The notes: a model not told the origin generated them from the sequence alone. A stretch of 41,740 bases of DNA from Syntrophobacterales bacterium (GCA_018056545.1 JAGPFL010000006.1:1-41740), one strand, 5' to 3'. Shown: positions 9,570-18,514, counted from the first letter of the stretch. Numbers and translations are program-made.

Positions 9570-10806
9570 CACAGAGGTTTTCAGCCGGGTTTCGGCCCGT
9601 ATCGCCGCCTATGAAGAGCAGATGATCGAACTCCAGTCGGCCCTTACCGCCGTTCCCGCCATCGCCCCGGAGAGTGGCGGCGACGGCGAAGCGGCAAAAG
9701 CGGCATTGCTGCTGGAGAGACTGCAACGGATGTCTCTCGGTGACATAGAGATCATCGAAGCGCCGGATCCGCGGGTGTCGGCGGGCACACGACCCAATAT
9801 CATCCTTCGCTGGCCCGGCGTATCTGCTGCCGATAATGTCTGGATTATCAGCCACATGGACATCGTTCCCCCGGGAGAAGCACGCCTTTGGGACGGCGAT
9901 CCCTACCGGGCATATGTGCGCGACGGCCGCCTCTACGGGCGGGGAGTAGCGGACAACCAGCAGGATCTTGTCGCCTCCCTGTTCGCCTTCCTTGCCTGCC
10001 GCGAAGAGGGGATAAACCCCGCCCGAACGCCGGGGCTGGTCTTCGTCGCCGATGAAGAAACGGCCAGCAGTTTCGGACTGGCCTATTTGCTCGACCACCC
10101 TCGCAATCCCTTTCGCCGGACGGACATTATCTGTGTCCCCGATTCGGGTAACGAGGAGGGAAGTCTGATCGAGATTGCGGAAAAGAGCATCTTATGGGTC
10201 CGTTTCCGCACCTTGGGGAGGCAGTGTCATGCCAGCAAACCCTACCTGGGAAGGAATGCCTTTCTGGCCGCCTCCCATCTCACCGTAAGGCTCCATCGGC
10301 TTCTCCCGGAACTATTCCCGGAGGCGGATTCCCTTTTCGACCCGCCGGCGAGCACCTTCGAGCCGACCCGCAAGGATGCCAACGTCCCCAACGTGAACAC
10401 CATCCCCGGCGATGATGTTTTCTTCATGGATTGCCGGATTCTGCCGCGCTATGATCTGGCGGCGATAAAAGCAGCGCTGCGCGAGGTGGCCCGAGGGGTT
10501 GAGGAAGAGTTCGACGTGCAAATAGAGATCATGCCTGTCCAGGAGGTTCAGGCACCGCCGGCAACCGATCCGGGAGCGCCGGTCGTACTTGCTCTTGCCG
10601 AGGCCATTGCCGACGTATACGGTGTTCAGGCCACCCCCCAGGGTATCGGCGCCGGTACCGTTGCGGCATACCTGCGTCGGAAAGGTTACCCGGCCGCGGT
10701 TTGGTGTCGTATCGCCCCTACGGCCCATCAACCCAATGAATACTGTCTGATTGCGGACATGGTGGGGAACGCCCAGGTATTTGCACATCTGTTCCTACAG
10801 GAATGA
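9562..10806 (+). CDS. M20 family metallopeptidase / amidohydrolase
   Basis: A 414-residue cytosolic dinuclear-zinc hydrolase. Metal ligands are visible: His98 in SHMD (Asp100), bridging Asp131 in GRGVADNQQD, Glu165/Glu166 in DEET, and His389 near the C-terminus in TAHQPNEY. The PDSGNEE segment and a dimerisation domain between them complete the fold. Substrate cannot be read from sequence; M20 members cleave di- or tripeptides, or N-acyl amino acids in biosynthesis. I do not call it dapE or argE, although DAP and arginine genes occur elsewhere in the window. It is the last gene of the 4862-10806 series and its start overlaps the preceding stop. Confidence 0.9.
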   Translation: MIDTEVFSRVSARIAAYEEQMIELQSALTAVPAIAPESGGDGEAAKAALLLERLQRMSLGDIEIIEAPDPRVSAGTRPNIILRWPGVSAADNVWIISHMDIVPPGEARLWDGDPYRAYVRDGRLYGRGVADNQQDLVASLFAFLACREEGINPARTPGLVFVADEETASSFGLAYLLDHPRNPFRRTDIICVPDSGNEEGSLIEIAEKSILWVRFRTLGRQCHASKPYLGRNAFLAASHLTVRLHRLLPELFPEADSLFDPPASTFEPTRKDANVPNVNTIPGDDVFFMDCRILPRYDLAAIKAALREVARGVEEEFDVQIEIMPVQEVQAPPATDPGAPVVLALAEAIADVYGVQATPQGIGAGTVAAYLRRKGYPAAVWCRIAPTAHQPNEYCLIADMVGNAQVFAHLFLQE

Positions 10807-10945
10807 CCTTATACCTCAACGTCACCAAGTCCCGTGCACAGTGCGGGCCCAACGAAGCATGAAAACATCCGGCCACTTCCGGACATTTTGTTAAAATCGA
10901 TATTATTAACGATATCAAGCGGATTTGCCATTGTGGCGGCAAGTG

Positions 10946-10983
10946 AAACTACCGGAACTTCCCTGATTTCGTTCCGGTAGTTT
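10946..10983 (+). terminator. Perfect 13-bp inverted repeat, probable terminator of the M20 operon
   Basis: AAACTACCGGAAC (10946-10958) and GTTCCGGTAGTTT (10971-10983) flank a 12-base loop. Only a broken T-rich run (TTTGATTTG) follows, so termination could be weak. Its right arm ends three bases before the -35 box of the phoH promoter, so it could also act as an operator. Confidence 0.5.
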
Positions 10984-10986
10984 GAT

Positions 10987-11015
10987 TTGACTATCTGGAC
11001 GAACTTTGACATAAT
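10987..11015 (+). promoter_or_regulatory. Sigma70-type promoter of phoH - pgpH - ybeY
   Basis: TTGACT (10987-10992), a 17-base spacer and CATAAT (11010-11015): each box matches consensus at five of six positions with optimal spacing. The predicted start of transcription is near 11022, leaving a leader of about 85 bases before the GTG start of phoH. Confidence 0.7.
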
Positions 11016-11107
11016 GCTCCCCCGACAGTAACCGATCAACTCTGAGTGATCCGCCCGCTGCGGTTGGGAGAAATTAAACCTTCCGGGAACCCTGTTTCCC
11101 AAAGTTC

Positions 11108-12106
11108 GTGAAAGAAGCTTTGAAAGTAAAAAACCAGGAGCTGCAAACCGAGCGTCTCCACTTTCCCGACAGCGCGCAACTCCGTAACCTTCTCGGAGAG
11201 CACGATAAAAACCTGCGTCAGTTGGAAAGACTGTCCCCCGTAAAAATCGGCGCCCGGGGGAACGATCTGTCTCTCTCCGGAGACCCTGCCGCGGTCCGCT
11301 TGATCGGCGATCTGCTCATACAGCTTTATGGCATTGTGGAAAAGGGCTATCCTCTCTTTTCCCAGGACATAAGTTACGCCCACCGCATCCTTGCCGAGGA
11401 CAGCGGCGCCCGACTGGAAAAGATCTTTTTGGACAATATCTTCATCTCCTCCAAAAAGAGGATCATAACCCCTAAAAGTGTGGCTCAGAAGGCTTATATC
11501 GACGCCATCAGGAGTCATGACATGGTCTTCGGCATCGGTCCGGCGGGGACCGGCAAGACATATCTGGCCATGGCCATGGCCGTGGCCTCTTTAATGGAAA
11601 AAAAGGTTTCCCGTATTGCCCTGGCCCGTCCGGCCGTGGAGGCCGGTGAAAAACTCGGTTTCCTGCCCGGCGATCTTGCGGAAAAGGTCAATCCCTATTT
11701 GCGGCCTCTCTACGATGCCCTATTCGATATGATGGATATGGACAAGGCCACCGCTCTCATCCACAAAGGCATTATCGAAGTGGCACCCCTGGCCTTCATG
11801 CGGGGTCGAACCCTAAACGATGCCTTCGTGATCCTCGATGAGGCCCAAAACACCACTTCCGAACAGATGAAGATGTTTCTCACCCGCCTGGGTTTCGGCT
11901 CCAAGGCGGTGATCACCGGCGACATAACCCAGATCGATCTTCCCCAGGAGAAACCCTCGGGACTTGTGGAGGCGGCGCATATTCTCCGCAAATCCAGAGG
12001 CATCGCCTTCGTCCATTTCTCCGAACTGGATGTAGTCCGTCATCCTCTGGTACAGGAAATAATCCGCGCCTACAACAATCTCGACGGGATGCGGAAGAAA
12101 AATTGA
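11108..12106 (+). CDS. ybeZ: PhoH-family ATPase
   Basis: A 332-residue cytosolic P-loop ATPase of the PhoH/YbeZ family, associated with RNA and ribosome maintenance together with YbeY. Walker A is GPAGTGKT (residues 144-151) and Walker B is FVILDEAQN (about 240-248), followed by the family segment [15 protein letters not shown] short N-terminal domain precedes the ATPase core. The GTG at 11108 is the first possible start after an in-frame stop (11075) and lacks a clear ribosome site; a TTG at residue 5 is the alternative. ybeY lies two genes downstream in the same operon, the usual companionship. Confidence 0.94.
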   Translation: MKEALKVKNQELQTERLHFPDSAQLRNLLGEHDKNLRQLERLSPVKIGARGNDLSLSGDPAAVRLIGDLLIQLYGIVEKGYPLFSQDISYAHRILAEDSGARLEKIFLDNIFISSKKRIITPKSVAQKAYIDAIRSHDMVFGIGPAGTGKTYLAMAMAVASLMEKKVSRIALARPAVEAGEKLGFLPGDLAEKVNPYLRPLYDALFDMMDMDKATALIHKGIIEVAPLAFMRGRTLNDAFVILDEAQNTTSEQMKMFLTRLGFGSKAVITGDITQIDLPQEKPSGLVEAAHILRKSRGIAFVHFSELDVVRHPLVQEIIRAYNNLDGMRKKN

Positions 12107-12119
12107 AGCCAAGACCATC

Positions 12120-14522
12120 ATGACCGTCTGGAAAGAAATCGGCGAGAAAATCCTCGGAGAATTCAAAAGGCTCCTCACACGTCCGGAGTTAGTCCCGGCA
12201 GTCCTTCGTAACCAGCTTGGCCAGCGCTGGTTGATCATCGTGCTTTTGAGCCTTTGCCTCACCATGATTCTCCTCCCGGGGCTGCTTACGAAATCGCCGG
12301 AATACCGGGTGGGAATGATCGCCGACAAATACATCAAGGCGGATCGTGATTTCCTGGTGATGGAACGGGCGGCTACGGAGTTGAAGAGGTTGGAGGCCGC
12401 CAAGGCCTCCCTCGATATCTTTGACTACGATGACCGGGTAGAGTCGCAGATCCGCAGCAATCTTCTCAAAACATTTCAGGCTGTTCAGGAGGTCTGGCGG
12501 AGGGAACGGAAGGAAAGAGCGGAGGGAAAACCCTTCGGAGAGGGCCGGCGGGAGAGGCCCGCGTCAATTTTCCAACAGTATCTGGGGATCCGCCTTTCCG
12601 AAGCCGAGCTTTCCGTGCTGGAAGAGCACCAATATTCCTCGGAAATAGCCGAGCGGATCGCCGGCCTTGTCGCGGCGGTCTACCACGATCGTTTCCTCAC
12701 CAATGTCGCCTTTTCTCCTTTGGAGTACGAACGGGGATTGATAATAAAGGATGTGAAAACCCAGGCGGAACGGGAACTGAAGAACCTCGACGATATTCTG
12801 CAGATCCAGGATGGCCTGCGAGTTTTAAGGCTCAAGGCCGATTCCGCCTTCGGCGTCAATGAAGGTGCCCTGAAAAAGGCGGTGGTCAGTATCGCCGGCA
12901 GACTTCTCCAACCCAATCTCACCTTCAATCGTCAAGAAACGGAAACACGCCGGGAGGCCGCGGTCAAGACGGTCAAACCGGTGTATTTCGAGGTGCAGAA
13001 AAATGAAATGATCGTCCGGGAAGGGGAAAAAATCACCGCCGCCGATCTGGACAAGATAAACGCCCTCTTCCGGGAGCAGCAGCAGCAAAGTACCGCCCGG
13101 GTGTCGGGATTCGCCGGTATGTTCGCCCTGATCTTTTCTCTGGCGACAGGGCTTGTTCTTCTCTCCCAAAGGGCGCTCGGTCCCCCGGCGGAAATTTACG
13201 GACAGAACCGCCGTCTTCTCTGCCTGAGCCTGCTGGCCGTTATCCAGATCCTTTTGATCAAGGCGATGATCCTCATTTCCGGAGCCGTGCACCAGGTGTT
13301 GCCCGTGCTCTCCACGGAAGCCGTCCTCTTTTTAATCCCCTTCGCCGTCGGCACACTCATGGCGAGCTATCTTTTCAATCAGCGCATCGCCCTGCTCTTC
13401 TCTCTTTTCATATCCTTTTTGATCCCCCTGCTCACACCGGGGAAGGACGCCTATCTTGCCCTTTTTGCCTTTCTCGGATTCGTAATCGTAATCACCGTAC
13501 AGGATCATTATCGGCGGCGGTCGGCCTTCATAAAGACCGGTCTGGTTTTGGGTTCCGGAAACGTCATCGTCATCCTGGCCATTTCCCTGATTGCCGCCGA
13601 GCCGCACTCCCTGGACACGATATGGAAGCTGGCGGCGGGGTTCACCGGGGGTCTGCTAAGCGGCATCATCGTGGCGGGCATCAGCCCCATCTTTGAAACG
13701 GTTTTCGATTTCACGACGGATATACGGCTGTTGGAGCTGGCGAACCTCAATCATCCCATCTTCCAGAGAATGATCCTCGAAACCCCCGGCAGTTATCATC
13801 ACAGCATCATCGTCGGCTCCATGGCAGAGGCGGCGGCGGAGGCCATCGGCGCCGATCCCATCCTCAGCAAGGTCAGCGCCTATTACCACGATATCGGCAA
13901 GATGAAAAAACCGCTTTATTTCATTGAAAACCAGGGAAAGGGCGAAAACAGGCACGACAAACTATCACCGCGGATGAGTTCCCTGATCATCATCTCTCAC
14001 GTGAAGGACGGCTGCGAACTGGCGATTCAGTACAAGCTCGGCCGGAAGATCACCGATATCATCCGTCAGCATCATGGCACCGGCCTCGTAGGTTACTTTT
14101 ATGAAAAGGCCAAACGCGACAAGTCTCCCTCCATCAGAGCGCTGCCGGAAAGTCACTTCCGCTATCCCGGCCCCCGTCCCCAGACCCGCGAGGCCGGGTT
14201 GGTTCTCCTGGCGGACGTGATCGAAGCCTCATCCCGGACCCTTGTCGAACCAACCCCGGCACGAATTCGCAACCTCGTCCGGGACAGGATAGAGAACGTT
14301 TTCCTTGACGGACAATTGGATGAATGTCAACTGACCCTCAAGGACCTGAATATGATCGCGGAGAGTTTTGTCCGGATCCTCAACGGCGTCTTTCACCACC
14401 GGGTAAGTTATTATGATATGGCTTCAGGACAAAACGTCCGCCAAGGGATCAAGTCCATCTATGAATATCCAGATAGAAAATCGCCAGAAAAAATTCCCTC
14501 CAAATCGCAGGCAGATTCGTAG
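12120..14522 (+). CDS. HD-domain 7TM membrane protein, PgpH family (cyclic-di-AMP phosphodiesterase type)
   Basis: An 800-residue membrane protein with the PgpH/YqfF layout: one N-terminal membrane helix (about 38-58), a large extracytoplasmic 7TMR-HDED region (about 60-320), a block of seven membrane helices (about 325-530) and a cytosolic HD domain (about 555-720). HD metal residues are visible in SYHHSIIVGSMA, YYHDIGKMKKP and RQHHGTG. Characterised Gram-positive relatives hydrolyse cyclic-di-AMP; whether that holds here is inferred, and no diadenylate cyclase gene is in the window. It sits 13 bases after phoH and overlaps ybeY by 62 bases. Confidence 0.92.
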   Translation: MTVWKEIGEKILGEFKRLLTRPELVPAVLRNQLGQRWLIIVLLSLCLTMILLPGLLTKSPEYRVGMIADKYIKADRDFLVMERAATELKRLEAAKASLDIFDYDDRVESQIRSNLLKTFQAVQEVWRRERKERAEGKPFGEGRRERPASIFQQYLGIRLSEAELSVLEEHQYSSEIAERIAGLVAAVYHDRFLTNVAFSPLEYERGLIIKDVKTQAERELKNLDDILQIQDGLRVLRLKADSAFGVNEGALKKAVVSIAGRLLQPNLTFNRQETETRREAAVKTVKPVYFEVQKNEMIVREGEKITAADLDKINALFREQQQQSTARVSGFAGMFALIFSLATGLVLLSQRALGPPAEIYGQNRRLLCLSLLAVIQILLIKAMILISGAVHQVLPVLSTEAVLFLIPFAVGTLMASYLFNQRIALLFSLFISFLIPLLTPGKDAYLALFAFLGFVIVITVQDHYRRRSAFIKTGLVLGSGNVIVILAISLIAAEPHSLDTIWKLAAGFTGGLLSGIIVAGISPIFETVFDFTTDIRLLELANLNHPIFQRMILETPGSYHHSIIVGSMAEAAAEAIGADPILSKVSAYYHDIGKMKKPLYFIENQGKGENRHDKLSPRMSSLIIISHVKDGCELAIQYKLGRKITDIIRQHHGTGLVGYFYEKAKRDKSPSIRALPESHFRYPGPRPQTREAGLVLLADVIEASSRTLVEPTPARIRNLVRDRIENVFLDGQLDECQLTLKDLNMIAESFVRILNGVFHHRVSYYDMASGQNVRQGIKSIYEYPDRKSPEKIPSKSQADS

Positions 14523-14916
14523 CACCCTCCAAAAACTCCTCCGCCATTTGGGCAGGGAGGATGGGGAGCTGAGCGTGTTGCTCGTCGATGATGAAGGGAT
14601 AAGGGAGATCAACCGCCGCTTTCTGAACCGCGATCGACCCACCAATGTCATTTCCTTTGCCATGACGGAGGGGAGACACGGAGATATAACCCCCCAGCTC
14701 CTGGGCGATATCGTCATCTCCCTGGAAGCGGCGAAGCGGGAGGGGGAAGCGAACGGGCTCACCCTTTCTGAATCAATAGATTTCCTCTTGATCCACGGTT
14801 TGCTTCATCTGCTGGGTTACGAACATGAAGGGGGGAAACGCGGCGAGGCCCGACGCATGGAGGAGAAAGAAGACGAACTGTTCTTCCTCCTCCACCACGT
14901 TTATCTTGAGCGTTGA
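14461..14916 (+). CDS. ybeY: Endoribonuclease YbeY
   Basis: A 151-residue metal-dependent RNase involved in 16S rRNA 3'-end maturation and ribosome quality control. The zinc motif H-x3-H-x5-H reads HGLLHLLGYEH (His112, His116, His122), with RPTNVISF and LGDIVIS upstream as in the family. I chose the ATG at 14461 because the family begins close to NIQIENRQ; an in-frame ATG at 14413 would add 16 atypical residues. Its first 62 bases overlap the end of the PgpH-type gene in another frame. It is convergent with the MBL-fold gene, 9 bases away. Confidence 0.95.
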   Translation: MNIQIENRQKKFPPNRRQIRSTLQKLLRHLGREDGELSVLLVDDEGIREINRRFLNRDRPTNVISFAMTEGRHGDITPQLLGDIVISLEAAKREGEANGLTLSESIDFLLIHGLLHLLGYEHEGGKRGEARRMEEKEDELFFLLHHVYLER

Positions 14917-14925
14917 GACGGCCGA

Positions 14926-15825
14926 TCAAACGGCCATGGATTTGGCGATATGCTTGACCATCTGACCGAAGACCCCGACGATGATCTCCCGGGCGAGAAA
15001 ATAGTCCGGATGGCGGGCGTATAGTTCATCGGTCAACAGGCGGGCCGCCTGATCGACGTCCTTTGTCTCCCGAAAGGCCTTCTCGATCCCCGCCCGGAGT
15101 TCGCGGGTTGCGGCTATGGTCTGACGCACGTAATTCCGGGCCTCGTCGCCGACGATATAACCGTAATGATCCGCTCCGTAGTATTCCACCTCCAAATCCT
15201 TCATTTTCTCCAGGCTCTGCTCATATTGGGTGTAATTGGAGTTACCGGAGGGAAAAATCGAGCCGTCGATGGGGATGCCCCCCGCATCGGAAGGCAGGAG
15301 GGTTTTCAATTCGGGAATGTAAGCGCTGATCGAACAGGAGGAATGACCGGGGGTGTCCATGACCCGCACCTCCAGATCGTCGACCTTCAGCACATCCCCC
15401 TCGCCGACTTCCGCTCCCGACACATCATTGCGCCACTCCAGATCATAACGGGAAAGGACTTCCTGTCGTCCCATTTTCTCCGCCACCATTTTGCTGAAGA
15501 CATTCATCGTCTCAATGGCCTTGGGCATGGTCAGGATATCCCATGCCCTCTTGGAGGCATAAACCTTGATATGCGGATATTTACGCTTAAAATATGGAAC
15601 GGTGCCCACGTGATCGAAATGGGAATGAAGGATGAGCAGAGAGGTTATGGTTTCCCCTTCTATCCCGAAGTCACGCATCTGCTGCAAGACATCCTCCAGG
15701 ATAAAGCTAATCCCGGCGCTGATCAGCATGGCCTCCCGTTGCCCGGCCAGAAGGTACATTCCCGACTCTTTACATCCCAGATACCAAACACGATCATTGA
15801 CCTTGCCTGCTTCTCTGATTCTCAT
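14926..15825 (-). CDS. MBL-fold metallo-hydrolase
   Basis: A 299-residue metallo-beta-lactamase-fold enzyme. The metal motif HSHFDH is at residues 67-72, followed by the later ligands in DTPGHS and in the SDAGG segment. A C-terminal helical part (about 220-299) is an addition to the basic fold. There is no signal peptide. The substrate is not predictable; members include glyoxalase II, lactonases and RNA or sulfur hydrolases. It follows the parvulin lipoprotein gene by 13 bases, so the two are probably co-transcribed although no shared function is evident. Confidence 0.9.
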   Translation of the reverse strand: MRIREAGKVNDRVWYLGCKESGMYLLAGQREAMLISAGISFILEDVLQQMRDFGIEGETITSLLILHSHFDHVGTVPYFKRKYPHIKVYASKRAWDILTMPKAIETMNVFSKMVAEKMGRQEVLSRYDLEWRNDVSGAEVGEGDVLKVDDLEVRVMDTPGHSSCSISAYIPELKTLLPSDAGGIPIDGSIFPSGNSNYTQYEQSLEKMKDLEVEYYGADHYGYIVGDEARNYVRQTIAATRELRAGIEKAFRETKDVDQAARLLTDELYARHPDYFLAREIIVGVFGQMVKHIAKSMAV

Positions 15826-15838
15826 ATCCCTCCCCCTT

Positions 15839-16924
15839 TCAAGAAACGTCCGTCACCACGATGCGCGCCTTGGCCTTGAGTTGCTTCATGATACGGTTAA
15901 ATGCGTCATATTTCTTCTTTTCTTTAAGGAATCCCGAGATCTGATTCTTCGTGTCGCGGTCAAGCTCTTTCGTTCTTTCCTGGTGATGGGCCAGTACCTG
16001 TAGGATGTGATAGCCGTATTCCGTTTCGATAACAGGACCGATTTCGTTGATTTTTTGTGTGAAGGCCGCCGTTTCGAAGGGCTTGACCATCTGCCCCCGG
16101 GAGAAATTCCCCAGATCGCCGCCGTGTTTCTTGCTGGGACAATCGGAATTCGCCCTGGCCAGTTCGGCAAAATCGCTTCCGGCAAGAAGCTGCTGGCGAA
16201 GTTTTTCCGCTTTCTCGTGCCGTGCGGCCTTGGCTTTGTCATCCTCCCCGGCCTTCTTGGCCAAAAGGATATGTCGCACGTTAACCGATTCCGGGATCTT
16301 GAATTTTTCCTTGTTGGTTTTGTAGAAAGTTTCTATTTCTTTTTCCGTGGGGGGCGTTTTTAATTCCCGCTGGTTGGCCATCATTTTGTTGATTCTGATG
16401 TCCAAAGAAATTTCCTGCCGGAGCTGCTCCATGGTGATCCCCGCTTTTTTCATGGTCTCCTCCAGGGTAACGCCTTCCGGTAACGATCCTTTCATCTCCA
16501 CGAGGGCCGAGGAAATCTCCTGCTCGCCGGCGGTGATCTTCAGGCGGTTCAATTCGTCGACAAGCAGGGTGCGCATGATGAAATCGTCGATGAGCTGTTT
16601 GCGGACCGCCGCACTCACCTGGGGTAAACGCTCCGCCGGAATCTTGCCGGCCATGGGCGCCAGCTTCTTTTTCAAGGCGCCGTCGAGTTGCGCTCGGGTC
16701 ATCTTCTTCCCGTCCACTTCGGCAACGACATCGGTGGGCTGGGGCGCCTTGTTCACCCCGGGGGCCTGTCCGGAAGGCAGCTCAACTGCTGCCGTCGTCG
16801 TCGGCAGGCCGACGTTTGTTTCTTCCTTGAAGGCCTGTATCTTCTTCGGCTCCTCCGCGCGATTGCACCCCAGCAGAACAAAAATCAAGACCCCCGTTAC
16901 CACCAGCCACATTATCTTTTTCAA
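15839..16924 (-). CDS. Lipoprotein peptidyl-prolyl isomerase (SurA/PrsA-like parvulin)
   Basis: A 361-residue lipoprotein: a basic n-region (MKK), hydrophobic core and lipobox VLLGC with Cys20 as the lipidated residue. A SurA-like helical chaperone region (about 65-205) precedes a parvulin domain (about 212-315; VNVRHILLAKK, then GGDLGNFSRGQMVKPFE and TEYGYHILQV). It probably assists folding of exported proteins in the periplasm. The start is a TTG at 16924: the next in-frame start, an ATG four codons on, would remove the positive charges the signal peptide needs, and an AGAGG site lies eight bases upstream of the TTG. Confidence 0.92.
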   Translation of the reverse strand: MKKIMWLVVTGVLIFVLLGCNRAEEPKKIQAFKEETNVGLPTTTAAVELPSGQAPGVNKAPQPTDVVAEVDGKKMTRAQLDGALKKKLAPMAGKIPAERLPQVSAAVRKQLIDDFIMRTLLVDELNRLKITAGEQEISSALVEMKGSLPEGVTLEETMKKAGITMEQLRQEISLDIRINKMMANQRELKTPPTEKEIETFYKTNKEKFKIPESVNVRHILLAKKAGEDDKAKAARHEKAEKLRQQLLAGSDFAELARANSDCPSKKHGGDLGNFSRGQMVKPFETAAFTQKINEIGPVIETEYGYHILQVLAHHQERTKELDRDTKNQISGFLKEKKKYDAFNRIMKQLKAKARIVVTDVS

Positions 16925-17002
16925 ATCGCCAACCTCTCCCCTTCCCTCGCTTTCCCCTGCGGTCCATCACTTTCCCACGCCGGGGACGAAGAGTTTTTTT
17001 AG

Positions 17003-17032
17003 AATATAGACATATTAACGATTTCCCGTCAA
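17003..17032 (-). promoter_or_regulatory. Putative promoter of the parvulin - MBL operon
   Basis: On the minus strand TTGACG (17032-17027), an 18-base spacer and TATATT (17008-17003). Both boxes are close to consensus. It lies in the 183-base divergent region shared with the MATE gene and leaves a leader of about 70 bases. Confidence 0.55.
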
Positions 17033-17037
17033 GTCGG

Positions 17038-17066
17038 TTGCTTGGCCTGGACATCCCAGGTATTAA
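17038..17066 (+). promoter_or_regulatory. Putative promoter of the MATE gene with a palindrome in its spacer
   Basis: TTGCTT (17038-17043), a 17-base spacer and TATTAA (17061-17066). The spacer contains CCTGG-acatc-CCAGG, a perfect 5-bp inverted repeat that could bind a regulator. It is almost back to back with the divergent parvulin promoter, so the two promoters may interfere with each other. Confidence 0.4.
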
Positions 17067-17107
17067 CCGCTTGCAAACCCCTTTTATGACGTGCTAACCC
17101 CTCGGTT

Positions 17108-18514
17108 ATGAAAAACGATGTCCTGAACCTCGGGGCCGGCCCCATCCTGCCGTTGCTGCTGAAGATGAGCTGGCCGTCCATGCTGGCCATGCTCTCCATG
17201 GCCTTATACAACCTCATGGACAGCCTCTGGCTTGCCAGGCTCAGCCCCCAAACCATTGCGGCCTTAACCATAACCTTTCCCATCCAGATGGTCTTTGCGG
17301 CCATCGGTGTAGGCATCGGTGTAGGGGCAGGATCCTACGCCTCCCGGATGTTCGGGGCCGGAGAGTTGGAAAAGGCACGCCGGACGGCCGGACAGGTGAT
17401 CTTCTTATCCCTTTTCAGCGGCCTGGTCCTCATTGTTGTCACCTTCGCCTTTCCCGACCAACTGCTGCGTCTTTTCGGGGGGTCGGGAGACACGATGGTA
17501 CCGGCCAAACGCTATCTGCTCCTCATCGTCACCGGTTCTCCTTGGCTTCTTTTCATGATGATGGCCAACAATCTCTTTCGCGCCGAAGGTCTTCCCAACC
17601 TCTCCATGTATGCCGTCTTTGTGTTCACCATCCTGGGGGCCGTACTGGATCCGCTGTTGATTTTCGGCTTTCGGGGTCTGCCTGGGCTGGGGATCGAAGG
17701 GGCCGGATTGGCGGCCATCGCCGGCCAGATCTCCTCGGGCATGTTGTCCCTGTATTTTCTTTTGTACCGGTCCTCAAAGTATCGCCTGTCCTGGAGGGAT
17801 CTCCTCCCCGATCCGACTATAATCCGCTCCATTCAACAGACGGGGCTGCCTTCCATCATCATGAATCTCGTTTTCAGTGCCGTGATCATCATCTACAACA
17901 ACATCCTCTCTCAGTACGGCCATCTGGGACTGGCCACCCTGGGGATATGCTTTCGCATTAACGGGCTGGTGATGATGGTGCTCTTCGGCATCGGCCACGG
18001 CGTCATGCCGATGGTGGGTTACAGCCTCGGCGCTCGGCTCTACGAACGCCTCATCAAGACGGTCCTCACGGCGGTTCGCTGTTCCACCCTGTTCGCGGGA
18101 GTTGCCAGCCTGGCCATTTTCGCCGCCGCCGATCCGATCCTGGCCGCCTTCAGCGATGATCCGGAACTTGCCGCCACGGCCGTCCCGGCTTTGCGGATCT
18201 TCATCTCCACCTTGACTCTCGCCGCGCCCACCATCGTCTGGATCAATCTCTTCATCGGCCTGGGCAAGGGAACGACCTCCATGGTCCTGCTTTTTATCCG
18301 CGACGCCCTACTGCTAATCCCGTTGATGTATGTTTTTTCTGCATGGCTGGGCATGGACGGGGTGTGGCTGGCCCAACCCGTTTCCACGGTGGCGGCCTTT
18401 TTTGTTATCATGGGTTGGTCCGGCAGGGAACTGGTTGCCATTCGGCAACGTTGCCGGAATAATGAAAATGCCCCTGTGGCGGGCGAGGACACAGGGGCAT
18501 TTCTTTCAAGATAA
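17108..18514 (+). CDS. MATE family efflux transporter
   Basis: A 468-residue inner-membrane protein with about 12 hydrophobic segments in two repeated halves, as in the MATE/DinF superfamily, which exports drugs or metabolites using Na+ or H+ gradients. The N-terminus (LLLKMSWPSMLAMLSMALYN) and the GVGAGSYASRMFGAG segment after helix 2 are family-typical. The substrate is unknown. The last codons (about 18466-18502) form a terminator-type hairpin, so the C-terminal tail is shaped by the transcription stop it overlaps. Convergent with the cold-shock gene, 7 bases away. Confidence 0.93.
   Translation: MKNDVLNLGAGPILPLLLKMSWPSMLAMLSMALYNLMDSLWLARLSPQTIAALTITFPIQMVFAAIGVGIGVGAGSYASRMFGAGELEKARRTAGQVIFLSLFSGLVLIVVTFAFPDQLLRLFGGSGDTMVPAKRYLLLIVTGSPWLLFMMMANNLFRAEGLPNLSMYAVFVFTILGAVLDPLLIFGFRGLPGLGIEGAGLAAIAGQISSGMLSLYFLLYRSSKYRLSWRDLLPDPTIIRSIQQTGLPSIIMNLVFSAVIIIYNNILSQYGHLGLATLGICFRINGLVMMVLFGIGHGVMPMVGYSLGARLYERLIKTVLTAVRCSTLFAGVASLAIFAAADPILAAFSDDPELAATAVPALRIFISTLTLAAPTIVWINLFIGLGKGTTSMVLLFIRDALLLIPLMYVFSAWLGMDGVWLAQPVSTVAAFFVIMGWSGRELVAIRQRCRNNENAPVAGEDTGAFLSR
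18466..18510. terminator. Bidirectional terminator between the MATE and cold-shock genes, inside the MATE coding end
   Basis: AAATGCCCCTGT (18466-18477) and ACAGGGGCATTT (18491-18502) form a perfect 12-bp stem with a 13-base loop, followed by a T-rich run on the plus strand (TTTCTTTC) and flanked by an A-rich run on the left that serves the minus strand. It lies within the last 16 codons of the MATE gene and just beyond the stop of the cold-shock gene. Confidence 0.75.

Larger units (their letters stand above)
10807..11107. other. Intergenic region before phoH: hairpin, promoter and leader, no gene
   Basis: About 300 bases. I see no supported coding sequence; a 97-codon open frame on the minus strand has no family resemblance. 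It contains a small TCCGG/CCGGA hairpin near 10869, a long perfect inverted repeat (10946-10983), a promoter (10987-11015) and an untranslated leader of about 85 bases with a GGGAA/TTCCC hairpin (11085-11099) just before the phoH start. Confidence 0.7.

Noticed and set aside
9562-10806. Assignment of the M20 gene as dapE or argE
   Set aside because: The metal ligands are shared by the whole family, and it is far from the dap and arg genes, in a peptidase operon.
10809-11102. 97-codon open frame on the minus strand in the phoH upstream gap
   Set aside because: No family resemblance, no ribosome site, and it runs antisense through a promoter and a long inverted repeat that account for the region.
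14925-14950. GGCCG/CGGCC hairpin between convergent ybeY and MBL genes
   Set aside because: Five-base stem without a T-run on either strand, within the coding end of the MBL gene.
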